Below, in pieces: positions 33,053 through 45,172 of a stretch of 64,000 nucleotides of DNA. Below the pieces are notes generated by a model that saw nothing but the letters and a program-made list of their open reading frames with translations, did not search any database and had not been told where the DNA came from. This stretch comes from Anthonomus grandis grandis. Taxonomy: Eukaryota; Arthropoda; Insecta; Coleoptera; Curculionidae. The translations under genes were made by a program, and so were the position numbers. Every line of letters starts with the position of its first letter. The stretch's first letter is position 1. The DNA lies in assembly GCF_022605725.1 (NCBI RefSeq), contig NC_065552.1, positions 20,354,785 to 20,418,784 on the forward strand, in the 5' to 3' direction.

Positions 33053-35956
33053 AGGGTGTCCGAAAAAAGGAGGCCAATCCGCCGGCCACATATAGGGTGG
33101 ACCAAGATAATGCGACTTTCGTCATGCCATTTTTTAATTGGGCGCTCGATATTCAATATACACGGCGTCAAAATGAGAAATATAAAATCGTTTTTTTAAA
33201 GTAAGTCGAGTGTTTCATAAGATATTAAATTAAAATTTGGTGTGAGGGGGTTTTTTGGAACGAGAAATTGAAATTCGTTCACGGATTCGCTATACCTTGC
33301 ATAGGGTGCCACCTGCGGTATATTGCATGTATTAAAAATACCACAACTTTTTTGTACCCCTGTATAATTTCTAATAAAAAAATTCTAATTATCCAATCTT
33401 TTCTTGAAAAAAAAGTATTCTTAGTAAATGTCGTTTTGAGAATCCGTTTATTAGATATCTTAATTTTAAAATCTAGATACATTTTATCAAGTTAACAAAG
33501 TAAACGTAAATTATTTTTTCTAAATTAATGCTAAATTACTTATAATAAAAATCATAGAATAATGACCCTAAATTATTTGATCGACGTAACCTCCATTCAT
33601 TTGTATATCTCTTTTTTAAAGAAAATCTAAGGCTTTGAAAAATATTTGGTTTCATTCTGAAATGCTCTCCAGCTGCAATAAGAAGGGTACAGGCAAAGAA
33701 GGTGCTATGTCAAAAAAATAAGTTTTGAGAAAAACGGCTTCAAAGGTTAATACTCTATGGTGTTTGTTTATTGGGAAAATATAAACGGTGATTAATTGTT
33801 TTAATAATGTATTGGAGTATTACCCTCTAGAGAGTTAAATATAAAAAGTCACAAAGCAAATTCAAAAAATGTAAAAGAACATTTTTTACAAAATTGCAAT
33901 TATTAAAGAGAAAGAAGGTGTTTTGTCAAGCAACTACACTATACTACTAAAACACAAACTACACTAAACTTGATATTGTAATAGTAAAACTTAAAATCCA
34001 TATGAACACAAAGTAAAACCGTTTTATTTTCTAAAAGGCGATCTGGCAAGGTTCTTCAGATGCTGAGTGTTTTATTTATCCTAGAACCAAAAAAAAAAAA
34101 AATTACACCAAAATCATGACCGAAGAGCTGGTCAAGCTTACCGTAGTAATCAAAACGCTTAAAGTTAACGTTGTTCGTTTTTCTTCTATAAATGAGGCAG
34201 ATGGTTATAGTTATAGTCTTGAGCAGCTGAGCCACAAAATATCTTTAGCTCTTGGAGATTTTTCCATTTTTCCTTACTTATGGGTATAGGCTCTAAAAGA
34301 AAATAAATTTCCGCTATCACAAGGATGTTCTAACAGTTAAAATGTTTATCTTACCTTTATATAAGTGATCTGGCAGTTCAAATTCGTTGGCTTCTAACTT
34401 TATTTTAGTTTTAAATTTGGGATCAGTGATAGCAGTAGTTTCCCAAGAACCATTGTAGCTATCTCGGTGAAGTATCATCCTTGGATGTTCCTTTTCTATT
34501 TTCATTTCCCTAATAGGACTGGAAAGAAACGGACATGTTCGTCTATAACGTTCTTTAAAGAATGTTGACTAGTATCTGAAGTACGTTTGGTTAACGTTTA
34601 CCACTTGAAAAGGAGATGGTTTCTTTCTTGCCATGCGGAATACTTCTTGCCATTGTTCTGGGAGTTCCACTCGTGTTTTTTGGTTTATCGCAGGAGTCGC
34701 AAAATATTTGTAGTTCACGAACTTCAGGATTAAGATAATTATGTAGAAAATTATGTAGCAAAGAGCAGACATCATCACTGCCTTTTTTTCCAACTGTTTC
34801 AGGGTACATGTAAAATATGCTTTGTGATGTAGAAAGAACATGGATATTGAATGCATACGTGGACAACTGCCGTTTATAATACACGTCATTCGTACTAATA
34901 TTCGGAGCCGGTTTTTTGCGGAGGTTTTTTGCAAAATCGATGCAGATTGCTTCCATGGAGACCAATTTCTGGCTACGTGTTCTTGAGTCTCTTTTTCTTT
35001 TGTAAAATTGTTCTGCTTTCGTTTTGTGTAGCCTATTCTGTATGTTTAATTGGCTTATATCTGCCTCTAATGTACGGTAAGTCACATTTTCTGTTTGCGA
35101 TAAATTAAGTCTTTCAGCTTCTAGACTTTTAATCTTGGCTAAATATTCGTCGCATTGACTACATGTGTCACATCTAGGGTATCCAAAGGATATGTTGAAC
35201 TCAGTTGAAAAAATGGTCCTATAAGTTTAATATGACCCATGTTCATTTGGAAATATTTCACAGAACATATTAAACATTTTTTTGATATTAAGTTCTTCTG
35301 GTATATATAATTTAGCCGAATCATGCAAGCTGTAATGACTTTTACGACCTCTAAACGATCCAATATGACTCTTTATCGTATTTCGTGTTTCAACAGAGAG
35401 CTTGTGCGGGCGATTAGTGTGCTTACCTCTACGATCTTTTGGTGCATCTTCTGTTAGCTTCAATGACTGCTGTAATACTGCTAACTTTCTTCGACCTATT
35501 CCATGCATAGACATAAATCCCTTTTTACATATTTAAACATCTTCAGCATGCCCCTGCATATTATTTACACTTCTTACACGGTATCGGAAAGAAGCATCGT
35601 GAAGAAAAGCATCTTGTTCTTCTTGTCTGGTCCTTCGTTGTTTGATAGGCAACGTTGTAATCAGACCACACAAATATATATTTTGCTCATCAACTAAGTT
35701 AAGTAGGTTAAAACTCTTAATGATTTTTTTTACGAGACTCTTCTGGTACACGCTCAAAACATTTTAATCTTTTACACCTACAGTCTTCACCTATAGTATG
35801 GCTCCTCAAATTTATTAACTTATTAACGTCACTTAATTTTCCATATTTCTTCCTTTTTTACTATTTGTTTCTTTAGTTAGAATGTCATTATCACCAATTT
35901 CACCGTCAATTACCTCCATAACGTAAAGTTTTTAATAAACACACGTGCATTCCCTG
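33053..35956. mobile_element. Candidate DNA transposon carrying an unnamed transposase-like gene
   Basis: The stretch begins CAGGGTGTCCGAAAAAAGG after TA and ends ATTCCCTG before TA, so it has CAGGG/CCCTG ends like the mariner-like elements here, although the ends agree over only about 5 bp. It directly abuts the next element at 35961. Inside is one minus-strand gene (34187-35921) and about 1 kb of AT-rich DNA without motifs. The left end may instead belong to an unrelated decayed mariner-like element, in which case the true left boundary lies between 33560 and 34180. Confidence 0.45.
34187..35921 (-). pseudogene. Transposase-like protein of an unnamed insect family, broken
   Basis: The frame starts MEVIDGEIGDNDILTKE at 35921 and shifts within 25 codons. 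Pieces then follow in order down the minus strand: a CKRLKCFERVPEE-type block, LLNLVDEQNIYLCGLI, SMHGIGRRKLAVLQQSLK, KDRRGKHTNRPHKLS, HIGSFRGRKSHYSLHDS, YIPEELNIKKMFNMF, TYPLDTLDVTHVV, NDVYYKRQLSTYAFNIHVLS, ETVGKKGSDDVCSLLHNFL, LQIFCDSC, and a final YFLLEPIPISKEKWKNLQ with stop at 34187. I have seen the HGIG...RGKH...RP...SHYS arrangement as a repeated, uncharacterised protein family in insects. The IFCDSC region could hold a catalytic aspartate of an RNase-H-like fold; that is inference. Length is about 580 codons with at least four frameshifts. Confidence 0.6.
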
Positions 35957-35960
35957 TATA

Positions 35961-38042
35961 CAGGGTGTCCGGAAGCTAGATGCAATCCTTTAAGAGGGTG
36001 ATAGCTGCCTTAATTTCAAACATTTTAAGCTAAATATGTGTAGTCGAAATTTGTTTATAAATTTTTTATGGCAATTTTTTCATTTTTCTCAAGAAATACC
36101 AAAATTTCACACTTAAACGGTAATAGAGCGCAAGTTACAATTAGTATCGGAGTTTCAAAGCTTATTTTGTTTTGTCTAATGTGTATTAATAAAAATACGA
36201 TCAATTCCAAGCTTCTGTGTAAACTTATAGAAAAAATAGAGACATTAAAACGCCCTTTATTTTTAGATATCACTCATGCCGATGCCTGGCCAATTCTCAG
36301 AATTATGGCTTCTTTTGTGCGGCAGGTTATGTAAACAAAAATTATTAGACTGAGACCTCTCATAAGCCTACTAAGCATTAGAGCCCCGATTGTGGGGTTA
36401 TTTTAGATTTTAATGTTAAATAAAACACAATTTTGTTTAAACTATTTATTGTTCATATTCAAAATGCAATCCATTATTTCTAATACAGGCACGAGCCCTT
36501 TTTGTTACTTCGGTGGTGGTTACTTTTATGGTCATATCTTCTTTCATCCTGTCAAATGCTTCATTTATTTTGCAAATCAACTCTTCTCTTGTTTTTATTT
36601 CGGTGGTGTATACAAGCTCCTTTGCCCGGCCCCATATGAAAAAATCCAACGGTCAGGCGATCAAGAAGGCCAAGGAAAGGTTCCGCCTCTACCGATCCAA
36701 CCGTCCGGAAAACAGTCGTCTAAGTAATTCCTAACCGCCAAGGACCAATGCGCTGGACAACCATCTTGCTCAAACATTATTGGCCTTTCTCGTTCCAATA
36801 ATTCAGCTTCGTCTAGAAGAACGGGGATATCATTTTGTAGAAAATCTAAATAGTTGGCACCATTTAAATTCTCTGGTAGAAAATGTGGCCCAATAATAGT
36901 CCTGCCTATTACTCCGGCCCACGCATTGACCGAAAATCTGTTCTGAAATGATTTTTGTTTTTTTCAATGCGGATTTGCATCTTTGGCAGCCCATTCGTGG
37001 AGGTTGTGGAAGTTGGTAATACCCTCCCTGGAAAAAATGGACTCGTCTGTCTACAAGATACTTCTTAAGAATAACGGGTCCTCGATGTCCATGTTCAATA
37101 AAAAGCGGCAGAACTGAATTCGTCTTGCAGGGTCTACTTCTTGTAAGCCCTGCACCCCCGTACCATAAAAGGGATACTGTCCATCTTTCTTCATGGTCGT
37201 CCACACCTTCCATCTAGAAAGGCCAAGGTCTTTAGCTACTTTTCTGACGCTTGCAGTAGGGTCTGCGGTAAAAGCTTCCAGTATTTGCTCCTCAATCTCT
37301 ACATTATTATGGCCAGGGTTGACTCCACGTGCCGGATTATTCCCAATGCCAACTTCAGTAAGGCGGCGAAAGGTGTTTTGAAACACCCTGAAGTTTGGTA
37401 ACCTCCGATCTGGATAACGTTCCTGGTACAAGCGTCGTGCCAAAGCTCCATTACCGTTAGTGCGTCCATATGTGAAGACAATGTCAGCGTACTCTTGGTT
37501 GGTAAATTCCATTTTACAATACTGTACTGAAACTCCATTTAAAAAACAGTAGATGCAGTCAGTACGAAGTTGAGAATCTTACAAAATTCGAGGCGAGAGT
37601 GAAACTAAACAACAAGAGGCTAAAATCACACATAGGCATATTTTTAGAGAGGTTTGAACGACGAAAGCATTTTCATAACAATTATTTAAACATAAAACAA
37701 AGCATTTTTATTTTAACTCCATATTTATTTTTTACGTTTCAATATCTCTATTTTTTGTAATAAGTTTACACAGAAGCATTTTCGTTTTTCATTTTTATTA
37801 ATTGTATTTTTATTAATACACATTAGACAAAACAAAATAAACTTTGAAACTTTGATAATAATTGTAACTTGCGCTCTATTACCGTTTAAGTGTAAAATTT
37901 TGGTATTTCTTGAGAAAAATGCAAAAATTGCCATAAAAAATTTATAAACAAATTTCGACCTACACATATTTAGCTTAAAATGTTTGAAATTAAGTTAGCT
38001 ATCACCCCCTTAATGGATTGCATCTAGCTTCCGGACACCCTG
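35961..38042 (-). mobile_element. Mariner-like element with ~300-bp inverted ends
   Basis: The ends CAGGGTGTCCGGAAGCTAGA (35961) and its inverted partner ending at 38042 are flanked by TA on both sides (35959-35960 and 38043-38044). The inverted match runs to about 36255 and 37730. The transposase gene lies on the minus strand between them. Total length is 2.08 kb. Confidence 0.9.
36446..37512 (-). pseudogene. Mariner-like transposase, frameshifted
   Basis: The gene starts at 37512 (MEFTNQEYADIVFTYG). The N-terminal helix-turn-helix region contains ALARRLYQERYPDRR and VRKVAKDLGLSRWKVWTT. After a frameshift near 37060 come the DESIFSREGI block (first aspartate), WAGVIGRTIIGPHFLP, MFEQDGCPAHWSLAVRNYL (second aspartate) and WIGRGGTFPWPS. 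The third-aspartate block, normally SPDLxPLDFFxWG, is damaged: the SPD is followed directly by RWIFSYGAG in another frame. The C-terminus (RARACIRNNGLHFEYEQ) ends at 36446. All frames together give about 350 codons, the usual length. Confidence 0.85.
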
Positions 38043-38211
38043 TATATGTATACATATGTAAGTGTTTTATATTTTAATTGTCTTTCTTTGTGTCTTTTAT
38101 TTTTACTTCTTATATTTTCTAGTTTTATCAAGATATTGTAAATATGTTTTTAAAAATTATAATATATACATATTATTGTACTTGTATGTAGCAATATGCT
38201 TAATAAATAAA

Positions 38212-38280
<69 letters not shown>
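38043..38280 (+). repeat. LINE-like 3' end with (ATT)n microsatellite tail
   Basis: T-rich sequence after the mariner-like element leads to AATAAATAAACATT and then about 23 units of ATT (38209-38278). An AATAAA followed by a simple-repeat tail is typical of LINE 3' ends, but no coding part is attached. The 72-codon frame across it is a repeat artefact. Confidence 0.55.
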
Positions 38281-38281
<1 letters not shown>

Positions 38282-40251
38282 TGTTATCAAAACTGAAGCG
38301 GTTGTACCTAACTAAGGTACCTAAACGATAGGGCAGTTCTAAGATGTAACCACAGTCTAAGAAAAAAAAAATCTAAAATTGAAATTGATCTTGAAATCTA
38401 TATACTTTGATGTAACAGTAGAAACGCTGTGTTCCTGTACCTAACTTCTAACTGCTCTTATATTTTTTTTTCTGTCCTGTATAGTGTATGCTACCCACAC
38501 CCTTGGGTTATTTTTAATAAATTTTTAGTTATGGCACCCTTTTTTTCTCAGTGTAACTATTATTTTGAAGTATTTTTCAAATCTTTTGTAATTACATGGT
38601 TAAGCTAGGAAAAGAGCTTCCTTTACAATTTATAATTTACACAGTATCATTTTAATAAACACAATATTATTATTATTTTGCGGCGATGGGTGGAGTCAGC
38701 GATGCTTAGACTTACATCTTACCGCTGATATTACGATAATCCTTAATCTTTTTTATTTTATTTGTGAAGTATATTAAATAAATAAAATAATTAAATTTAA
38801 ATAAAAATTACAAGCAAAACTTATCTATCCAACTTTAAAGTTTAATTGTTGTGTCTGATTCCGTAGTACCATGTTAAAATTTTAATCTGAACCAGGTCTC
38901 CCATTATATTGTTCGCTGCTTTACGAAGTACCCGTATCAAATACCGTTGTCAAAATCAGCTGATTGAATTCCATCGTCTAGAGCAGTAAGTAGTAAGTTG
39001 CGAGCCTTGCAGCGCGATGATGATGACTAAAAAATAAACAAAACCCTCATAAATAGCCGACAATTTTAGTTTCATACAAGGCTGTCGTCGTGTAATTAAA
39101 TTATTTGCCTTATTTGTTTGTACAGTTTCGCTTATCATAAAATTATCATTATTATTATATCGGACTAGACATTTAGGAGAATATAATATATATTATGATT
39201 TTATAATAAAAATCCTTGTATTATCGGGAGCAGATTTAATTCAGAAAAATCACAGCACATTTAAAAGCCGTATGTATTTGTGAATCCTGGTGGTATTGAT
39301 AAAGACGCTTTATCTGGTTAAATACTACTCGTAAGATAATTGTCGAGATTGTCAGTATTATTTCTCAAATAATTAAAATGAGGCGTGATTTCGCGTGAAA
39401 AGTTTAAATTTATCGTTGCGGGTATCTTTTTCGTCTACCGGTAAGGGCAGTTTTACGATTTTTTTTTTGGTAGGTAAGTGTCTTTATTATCATTATATGG
39501 TATGTTTTTTATTCATATAATAAAATTATTTATTCTTACTGGAATATTCCATTTTTATTTATTATTTCTATTGTGTTAATTATTTATTTTTATATATTTA
39601 TTTTTTGTCAAGCACTTTCGGATTTTTTAACCACGATCAGGATAACAGTTAAATGTATAGTATGAAACAGTACCGAATTTCAAGAAGCTATAATACAATT
39701 GCAAAATTATGATGTCATTAATTTTTTTAACAATCATTTTATTAGAATAATATTTCTTGTAGAATTTAGACCATTTTCCAATTATAACATAGCAAAATGT
39801 GCAGATATGTTGAATACAGAAACTGGCGAGAAATTCGAAATGCGAGAAAAATGGCGAGAAATTGGACAGTTAGCGATATTGACACCATAGAGAAATGAAT
39901 ATTAATACATTCTTTTAATTACTCTACAAAAAACAAAAATGAAGCGAAAAAGCGAGTTTCTTAATGCTACAAATTTTTCAGAATAAAAAAAGAAGCCTGG
40001 CAAAAAAGTTGATAGTAGCAACGTAGAATACCTCTATGTTTACAATGCACGTATCCGATGTTGCCACCTTGTGATGTTTTTCTAGATATTTTTTCATATC
40101 TGTGAAGCTAGCTCCCGATCGAAATTCAGCAACCAAAAATCTAGAACGCAGCATATGCCATTTGCCAGCAACCTATTTATAGTCCGCGCCCGCTGTTATT
40201 TAATCGATATAATTCCCGTATAATCAATAACTAAATCGATTTATAGTGGTT
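38281..40251. other. No gene supported
   Basis: The stretch has several 60-codon frames without family resemblance. A 63-codon frame at 39699-39890 ends in a glutamate/arginine/lysine-rich segment; nothing flanks it to suggest a gene. I found no element ends. Confidence 0.35.
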
Positions 40252-42592
40252 ATAAACCTCTACAAACTGAAGTTTTTATTGTGAAAATTACTTAAAAAGT
40301 TAAATGTTAAGAAATGAAAAAGGCTCAAACAGGATTTGAAATAATCTTTTTTCTTTTTTTATAATAAATACCTAAACGCATTTGAGATAGTTGCAAACCA
40401 CTACAAGCAAAAGTTTTATTCATATCCATATTAAATAATAATAATAATAATAGAGAAAAGTCGCCAGGGCATGTCTGGAGCCGGCGCTGGACATGACAGT
40501 ATGCGGACCGTCGGTGGCAGGGAGTTAAGCAGGCGGCAACCTGTCATTCAAGAAACTACACCTCCTCCTCTTCAACAACAAAACGACCAGGAGGGCCCAA
40601 CACCATCAAGAGCCCCCCTCGCTGAAGGTGCTGCGCAGGAAATTCAGCCAGCGCTCACCCAGGCGGGACTACAAAGACAGCGCATGAAATGGACACCTGC
40701 GATGAATGAAACCGTCATGCGCAGCTTTTATAAAGTGACCAACCTGGGACGAGAAATGATCGGCTACAGACAACCTTTACATGCCGAATTTAGGAAAATC
40801 TATCCACATCTCCAAGTTCCCGAACAGAAAGTAGCAGACCAGTATCGGGTAATAATGCGTAATGACCTAATTCCAGAGACAAGACTCAATACCATTAAAG
40901 AAGAAATACAAGCGCAAACTAACAACGAACAAGACCCCGCTAACAATGAACCAGCTGAGGAGCAACCTGTAATAGAAAACGTATTAAATAACACATAGGA
41001 ACTTAACACTACCGAAAACACCCAAGAGGACAATTCTGAGCTATATCACGAACTATCTGCAGAAATGGCACGTGCGATGCTAGAATTTGAGGGAACCAAC
41101 CCACTGATAAGACCCAAACTTCCAAAAGTAAACTCTTCAAAAAAACTAGGTCAAATTATGGAACTTTTAAACACCAAAATTCTTCCACCTTATCTTTTAA
41201 ATATTAATAACATGCAATCTCTTCACCTTTTAGTTTATAGCGCAACAACTGCCGTTGCTAAAACCATGAAGATTAAGATAAGGATCCACAATGACTCTGC
41301 AAGAACCGAGCTCCCGATACCGCCATGGGAAACCAGACTTCAACGAAAAATTCAGAGGTTTCGAAAAGATATCGGCTAACTAACAGAATATCTGTATGGG
41401 TACACGAACAAACAGACTAAAACAGAAAGTTGATGAAATTTTGCAGAGAAACAACATCCACACTCGGCATGAACCAGAAAATAATACAGCTCAACAATGC
41501 CTGGATACTCTAAAACATAAACTTTCCTTATTTTCAGGGCGCCTACGAAGATACAAGACCAGTAATATTTAAAAACGTGACAATCTTCGTTTTGAAAAGG
41601 CCGAAAAACAATTTTATAGAGAGCTAAATTCAAAATCAGATCACCCAGATAAGCAATACTACACGAAAGAACAAATTCAAGATTTTTGGGCCAAACAACT
41701 TGCAACTCAAACAACATGCAATATCAACGCAAGCTGGGTTACTGAAGAGAAACAAAACAGTAATAAATATAACCAGATGGAACATCGATTATTCACTATC
41801 GAGGAAGTCAACCAGATTATCCAAAAACTGCATAATTGGAAATCACCTGGCCCAGATGGAGTTCATAACTTTTGGCTAAAGAAACTACGGAGTATGCATC
41901 CTAAACTCACAGAATTAATTAACCACGTTATTCTTAACCAACAGGAAATGCCAACGTTCCTAACGCAAGGAGTAATCTATCTACTGCCTAAAGACCAGAA
42001 CAATACACAAGATCCGTCTAAGTACCGACCGGTAACGTGCCTACCTACTTTGTATAAAATTATCACTTCATGTTTAACACAGCGCATTTATCAACACTGT
42101 GAGGAAAACAACATCATAGCCGCACAACAAAAAGGATACGCTAAAGGTTCTATGGGCTGTAAAGAACAACTTATTACCGACTCTGTCATCAACAACCAGG
42201 CATATTACAACAAGAGAAATATTTTTACTGCCTACGTCGGCTATAAGAAAGCCTTCGACTCAGTACCACACGAATGGCTTATAAACATTTTAAAAGTGTA
42301 TAAAGTTGATGGTAATACTTTGTCTTTTCTAGAGAGCGCTATGACAAGTTGGAGAACAACGATCCAGCTCGAAGTACAGGGTAAAAGCGCAGTAAGTACA
42401 AACAACATTCCAATTCGAACAGGAATCTTCCAAGGGGACTCACTGAGCCCATTATGGTTCTGCCTTGCTATGAATCCTCTTTCGAACCGTCTTAACTCGA
42501 ATGTAAAGAACATCTAAGTCAATAATTTTTAATCAAAAAACTTTAGTTTGTAGAGGTTTGCAATCATCTCAAATCCGTTTAGATATTTATTA
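40252..42592. repeat. Inverted repeats bracketing the R2-group-like RT
   Basis: A motif of the form AAACCTCTACAAACTGAAGT occurs at about 40256-40275. A diverged direct copy (CAAACCACTACAAGCAAAAG) lies at 40395-40414, and an inverted copy at 42538-42563 (CTTTAGTTTGTAGAGGTTTG). The second and third copies are part of a longer ~57-bp inverted match (AATAAATACCTAAACG and CGTTTAGATATTTATT at the outer sides). The RT gene sits exactly between them. Inverted ends are not a normal feature of non-LTR retrotransposons. Confidence 0.65.
40471..42517 (+). pseudogene. R2/R4-group-like non-LTR reverse transcriptase, 3' truncated
   Basis: The N-terminal region (40471-40998) is proline- and glutamine-rich, followed by RMKWTPAMNETVMRSFYKVT, a Myb-like segment. 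The frame continues beyond TAG 40996 as far as TAA 41377, is lost, and reopens at 41777. The RT region includes WKSPGPDGVHNFWLKKL, YRPVTCLPTLYKIITS, AQQKGYAKGSMGCKEQLI, then YVGYKKAFDSVPHEWL and IFQGDSLSPLWFCLAMNPLS (motif B). In motif A the first catalytic aspartate (expected xDYKKAFD) is glycine. Motif C (xADD) and the expected restriction-like endonuclease are absent, because the sequence ends at 42517 near the inverted repeat. The family resembles R4/NeSL-type elements; the clade is not settled. Confidence 0.75.
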
Positions 42593-42999
42593 TACAGGGT
42601 GTCCCGTAATTAATTGGACATAGGTTAATGTAGGATACCTGACAAGAAAATAAACCGTTTGAGCTCAATATCGCTTAGCAAAATGTTATTGGTTTTCGTT
42701 CTACAGGGTGTTAATACTAATTTTTTACCAAACATTTATTGAAATATTTTGGAATCCACTGGACAGATTAACCTAAAATTTGGCGTACTCTTATTATTTG
42801 GGATGAGGAACACGAATATGATATCTATTTTGCCATTGCCACTAGATGGCGTACAACAACATTGAGTGATTAAAAAGGTCATAACTTTTTTGACCTCCCT
42901 GTATGTACATTTGCGAGTAAACAAAAAGGTATACTTCTTTGATCTCCAAAAAGTAGACCGTTTTCGAAATAAACGTAGTCGCTATCCTTACTATTATTA

Positions 43000-43640
43000 T
43001 ATAGTATCTACACATGATTAATCCGAAGGCGAGCCCCGCCTGCCGCAACGATTAAGATAAAAATACAGGGCTGACACCCAATTAATATACGAGCCCCAGG
43101 AAGACACATTGATATTTGTCTTCCGAAATTTGGAGCATCTAATCGAACCAAATACGCATCAAGCAGGCTACAGAGGTCCGGTCGCATCAGCATTCAGCCT
43201 ATTACGTATGCAAATTTTACTCGTGGGAAAGACATTCAAGCTTTTATCTATCGAAGTCGACCAGCTATTTTATTATCCTGTTGAGGATTATTATTGTTTA
43301 TGGACAGGCTTGATCTGGCCGGCCGCAATACATCTTCAGTTTTGTTTTGTTTTGATGAATCTGCATTTGGCATTTGGTGGGGGCGCGTGCTATAGTAATT
43401 TAATAATTAGTATTTTTGTTTTAGGGTGTATAGAAAAGGTTTTTTTAGTGGATATTTTAGTGGTTACTTATGAACGACTGTTCGATATTGGCAATTGTAT
43501 TTTAGTTGTGTTTTTTTGTAAAGAGTATCTATTTTTATTTATCTATCATTTTATACTAGTAGTAATTATTTTTTAATTTTTTATATCACTACATAATTTT
43601 TCTCTTTGAGTTAACATTTCATGTGCTTTCATTCTCTATT
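43000..43640. other. Unexplained segment with a 155-codon open frame
   Basis: This segment lies between the left terminal repeat and the 3' end of the transposase gene. The transposase C-terminus that should lie here is missing. The plus-strand frame 43109-43576 is open for 155 codons and encodes a hydrophobic, leucine/phenylalanine-rich sequence with two or three possible membrane segments toward its end. It matches no family I recognise. The T-rich composition on the right side could explain it by chance. Confidence 0.4.
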
Positions 43641-43702
43641 TCATTAAAGTGAATAATATTGAATATACTTTTTTTTCTAATTAACGATGTTTTATTGTTT
43701 GT

Positions 43703-44633
43703 CTACCCGAAAAAAAGTTCACGCTTCGCCACTGGTGATTTCAAGTAGCCCCAGAAATAAAAATCTAAGGGATTAAGATCGGGACTACGCGCAGGCCACG
43801 GATATTCACTACCTCTACCAATCCATTTATGAGGATAAATTTCGTCCAAGTAATTTCTGACTTGCAGTGAATAATATGCCGGTGCACCATCGTGCATATA
43901 CCAACTGTACACGTCTTAAATTTAGGGGCACATCTTCTAAAAGAATGGGTAGATCATTCCTCAAAAACTTTAGATAACGTTCTCCATTAAGCATAGCTGG
44001 CAATTCAAACGGTCCCACAATACAATCCCCAAAGATACCACACCAAATATTTATTGAAAACTCATGTTGAAAATGGTGTTCTTGGAAAGCATGAGGATTT
44101 TCCATCGAATAGATATGATTGTTACGCCAATTAAAAACACCTCTCCTTGTGAACGTGGCTTTATCCGTCAATAAAATTTTATTACAAAAAAATGGATCAT
44201 TCAATTGGCGCTCTCTTCAAAATTGACTGAATTGGTCTTGAGGAAGAAGATGTGATTGAACTGGAGTGAAATGATATGGATACAGTTTTTCTTGGCGTAT
44301 AATTTTGGACACCAAAGATTTCCTTACACCAGTGGCTGCCTCAATACGTCTTGTGCTGGTTTCAGGATTTTCGATAACACGAACCAAAATTTCATCTTCC
44401 ATATCTGCTCCAATTATCCTTGATCTTCCCGTATTTCCGTTTTTTGAACGAAATGAGCCTGTTTCGCCTAATCTATCGTACAACGCTTTAAATGTTTGAT
44501 AATTTGGCTGCCTTTTATCCAGATACAGATTTAAATAACACTGCGCTGCTCTTTGACTACGAACATTTTCTTGAGCATATACACATACCATATCCCGCAT
44601 CTGAGCATTAGAAAAATCATTGTGACGCGGCAT
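43703..44633 (-). pseudogene. Mariner-like transposase, frameshifted and C-terminally truncated
   Basis: The likely start is MPRHNDFSNAQMRDMVCVYA at 44633, by comparison with the conserved N-termini of the other copies. A helix-turn-helix region follows (STRRIEAATGVRKSLVSKII). A frameshift near 44215 leads to FFCNKILLTDKATFTRRG (first aspartate; the usual TDE is TDK), NIWCGIFGDCIVGPFELP, and a frameshift near 43915 to MHDGAPAYYSLQVRNYL (second aspartate), then WPARSPDLNPLDFYFWGYLK (third aspartate). I count 36 residues between the last two aspartates. After AKREL the conserved C-terminus is lost. Confidence 0.85.
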
Positions 44634-45172
44634 TTTTAAGCGAAAATAACATAACAAGAACGCGAGCTTTAGCCAAATTAAAGACTTACTTATTAATACT
44701 TCACCTTGACAGGTCGTAGTTATGATGTGTTCATCCTAGGCAAAGCCTACTTTGTAAAACTCCGATAATAATTTGTTTATACGCAACCTAATACAAAAAT
44801 GCGTTTATTTCGAAAACGGTCTACTTTTTGGAGATCAAAGAAGTATACCTTTTTTGACTAGAATTAAATGCTGTTTTATTATTTTCACTCGAAAATGTGC
44901 GTACAGGTAGGTCAAAAAAGTTATGACCATTTTAATAACTCAATGTTGTTGTATGTGGCCTCATCCCAAATAATAAGAATACGCTAAATTTTAGGTTAAT
45001 CTGTCTAGTGGATTCCAAAATATTTCAATAAATGTTTGGTAAAAAATTAGTTTTAACACCCTGTAGAACGAAAACCAATAACATTTTGCTAAGCGATATT
45101 GAGCTCAAACGGTTTATTTTCATGTCAGGTATCCTACATTAACCTATATCCAATTAATTACGGGACACCCTG

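Larger units (their letters stand above)
42595..45172 (-). mobile_element. Mariner-like element with ~380-bp inverted ends
   Basis: CAGGGTGTCCCGTAATTAAT (42595) and its inverted partner ending at 45172 are flanked by TA on both sides. The inverted match reaches about 42980 and 44799. A second, internal TACAGGGTGTTA motif occurs inside each terminal repeat (near 42703 and 45055), as if an older end were nested within. The transposase gene is on the minus strand. About 0.65 kb between the left terminal repeat and the gene (43000-43640) is foreign to the family layout. Confidence 0.9.

Noticed and set aside
33022..33060. Inverted CCCTGTA...TACAGGG pair as a tiny transposon of ~35 bp
   Set aside because: It lies where the LINE 3' AT-repeat meets a CAGGGTGTCC end; the left CCCTGTATATA can arise from the LINE tail, and no target duplication is demonstrable.
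38062..38280. 72-codon frame ending in a tyrosine run
   Set aside because: The tyrosines are the (ATT)n microsatellite translated; the structure is explained as a LINE-like tail.
38209..38280. Direct repeats considered as a CRISPR array
   Set aside because: The units are 3 bp with no spacers. No array of spaced 25-40-bp repeats exists anywhere in the window, and the content is eukaryotic.
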